DNA from: JAWKWH01 sp041582695
GTDB lineage: Bacteria; Pseudomonadota; Alphaproteobacteria; Rhizobiales; Rhizobiaceae
Length of the DNA stretch: 5,323 nt
Direction: 5' to 3'
Assembly: GCA_041582695.1 (NCBI GenBank)
Contig: JBFIBB010000230.1
Coordinates: forward strand, 1 to 5,323
Below the pieces are notes generated by a model that saw only the letters and a list, made by a program, of their open reading frames with translations, did no database searches and was not told where the DNA came from. The position numbers and the translations under genes were made by a program. Below are positions 5,268 to 5,323 of the stretch, in pieces. Position 1 is the first letter of the stretch. Each line of letters opens with the position of its first letter.

Positions 5268-5323
5268 ACCGCAATCGGCGCGCGGATGCTTGAATCGGCC
5301 TCGTAGTTTTCCAGGCTAAAGTC
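5264..5323 (-). CDS. thyA: Thymidylate synthase ThyA, C-terminal end only (truncated by the window edge)
   Basis: The minus strand from the right edge reads in frame DFSLENYEADSSIRAPIAV and then TGA at 5264-5266. This matches the highly conserved C-terminus of ThyA (in E. coli DFEIEGYDPHPGIKAPVAI), including the final aliphatic residue after Ala-Pro-x-Ala that closes over the active site. The enzyme methylates dUMP to dTMP using methylene-tetrahydrofolate and leaves dihydrofolate. Only 19 residues are in the window, so the catalytic cysteine cannot be checked. The stop codon overlaps the folA start by 4 bp, strong evidence for a thyA-folA operon. Confidence 0.88.
   Translation of the reverse strand, partial: DFSLENYEADSSIRAPIAV

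Noticed and set aside
1..5323. Search for a new defence, mobile or CRISPR-like system
   Set aside because: All the genes belong to known families (only DUF2065 lacks a known function), and there are no spaced repeats, integrase, transposase or toxin-antitoxin signatures.

Overview
The window looks like ordinary core chromosome of an alphaproteobacterium, most likely of the order Hyphomicrobiales (rhizobia/Phyllobacteriaceae/Brucella-like). I infer this from the protein sequences, the GC-rich codon use (hand counts of about 65-67% GC in parts of hflK and degP) and a gene order I recall from that group. No rRNA, tRNA, mobile element, CRISPR array or phage gene was recognised.

Layout: two gene groups converge at about position 700-725. 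On the + strand, the last 39 codons of serB (phosphoserine phosphatase) run by a 4-bp ATGA overlap into a GNAT-family N-acetyltransferase (118-696). On the - strand, read right to left, come the last 19 codons of thyA (thymidylate synthase), folA (dihydrofolate reductase, joined to thyA by a 4-bp overlap), a 127-bp gap with a good promoter candidate, then hflK, hflC (1-bp overlap), a 61-residue DUF2065 membrane protein (22 bp after hflC), a 123-bp gap with two inverted repeats, and a DegP/HtrA periplasmic protease. The thyA and serB ends are too short to be called by simple ORF finding, but their C-terminal sequences are recognisable.

How the genes work together: ThyA turns dUMP into dTMP and leaves dihydrofolate, which FolA reduces back to tetrahydrofolate, so the tight thyA-folA coupling makes metabolic sense. 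HflK and HflC form the inner-membrane SPFH complex that surrounds and restrains the FtsH protease. DegP degrades or holds misfolded envelope proteins in the periplasm. The hflK-hflC-DUF2065-degP run is therefore an envelope protein quality-control block. The small DUF2065 protein sits where E. coli places its homologue yjeT, just after hflC, and its role is unknown.

I did not find a new biological system. The points most worth a second look are the promoter before hflK, which fits both housekeeping and heat-shock consensus sequences, the inverted repeats before degP, an unusually good hairpin inside the 3' end of hflC, the unexplained DUF2065 protein, and the lower-GC acetyltransferase at the convergent junction.
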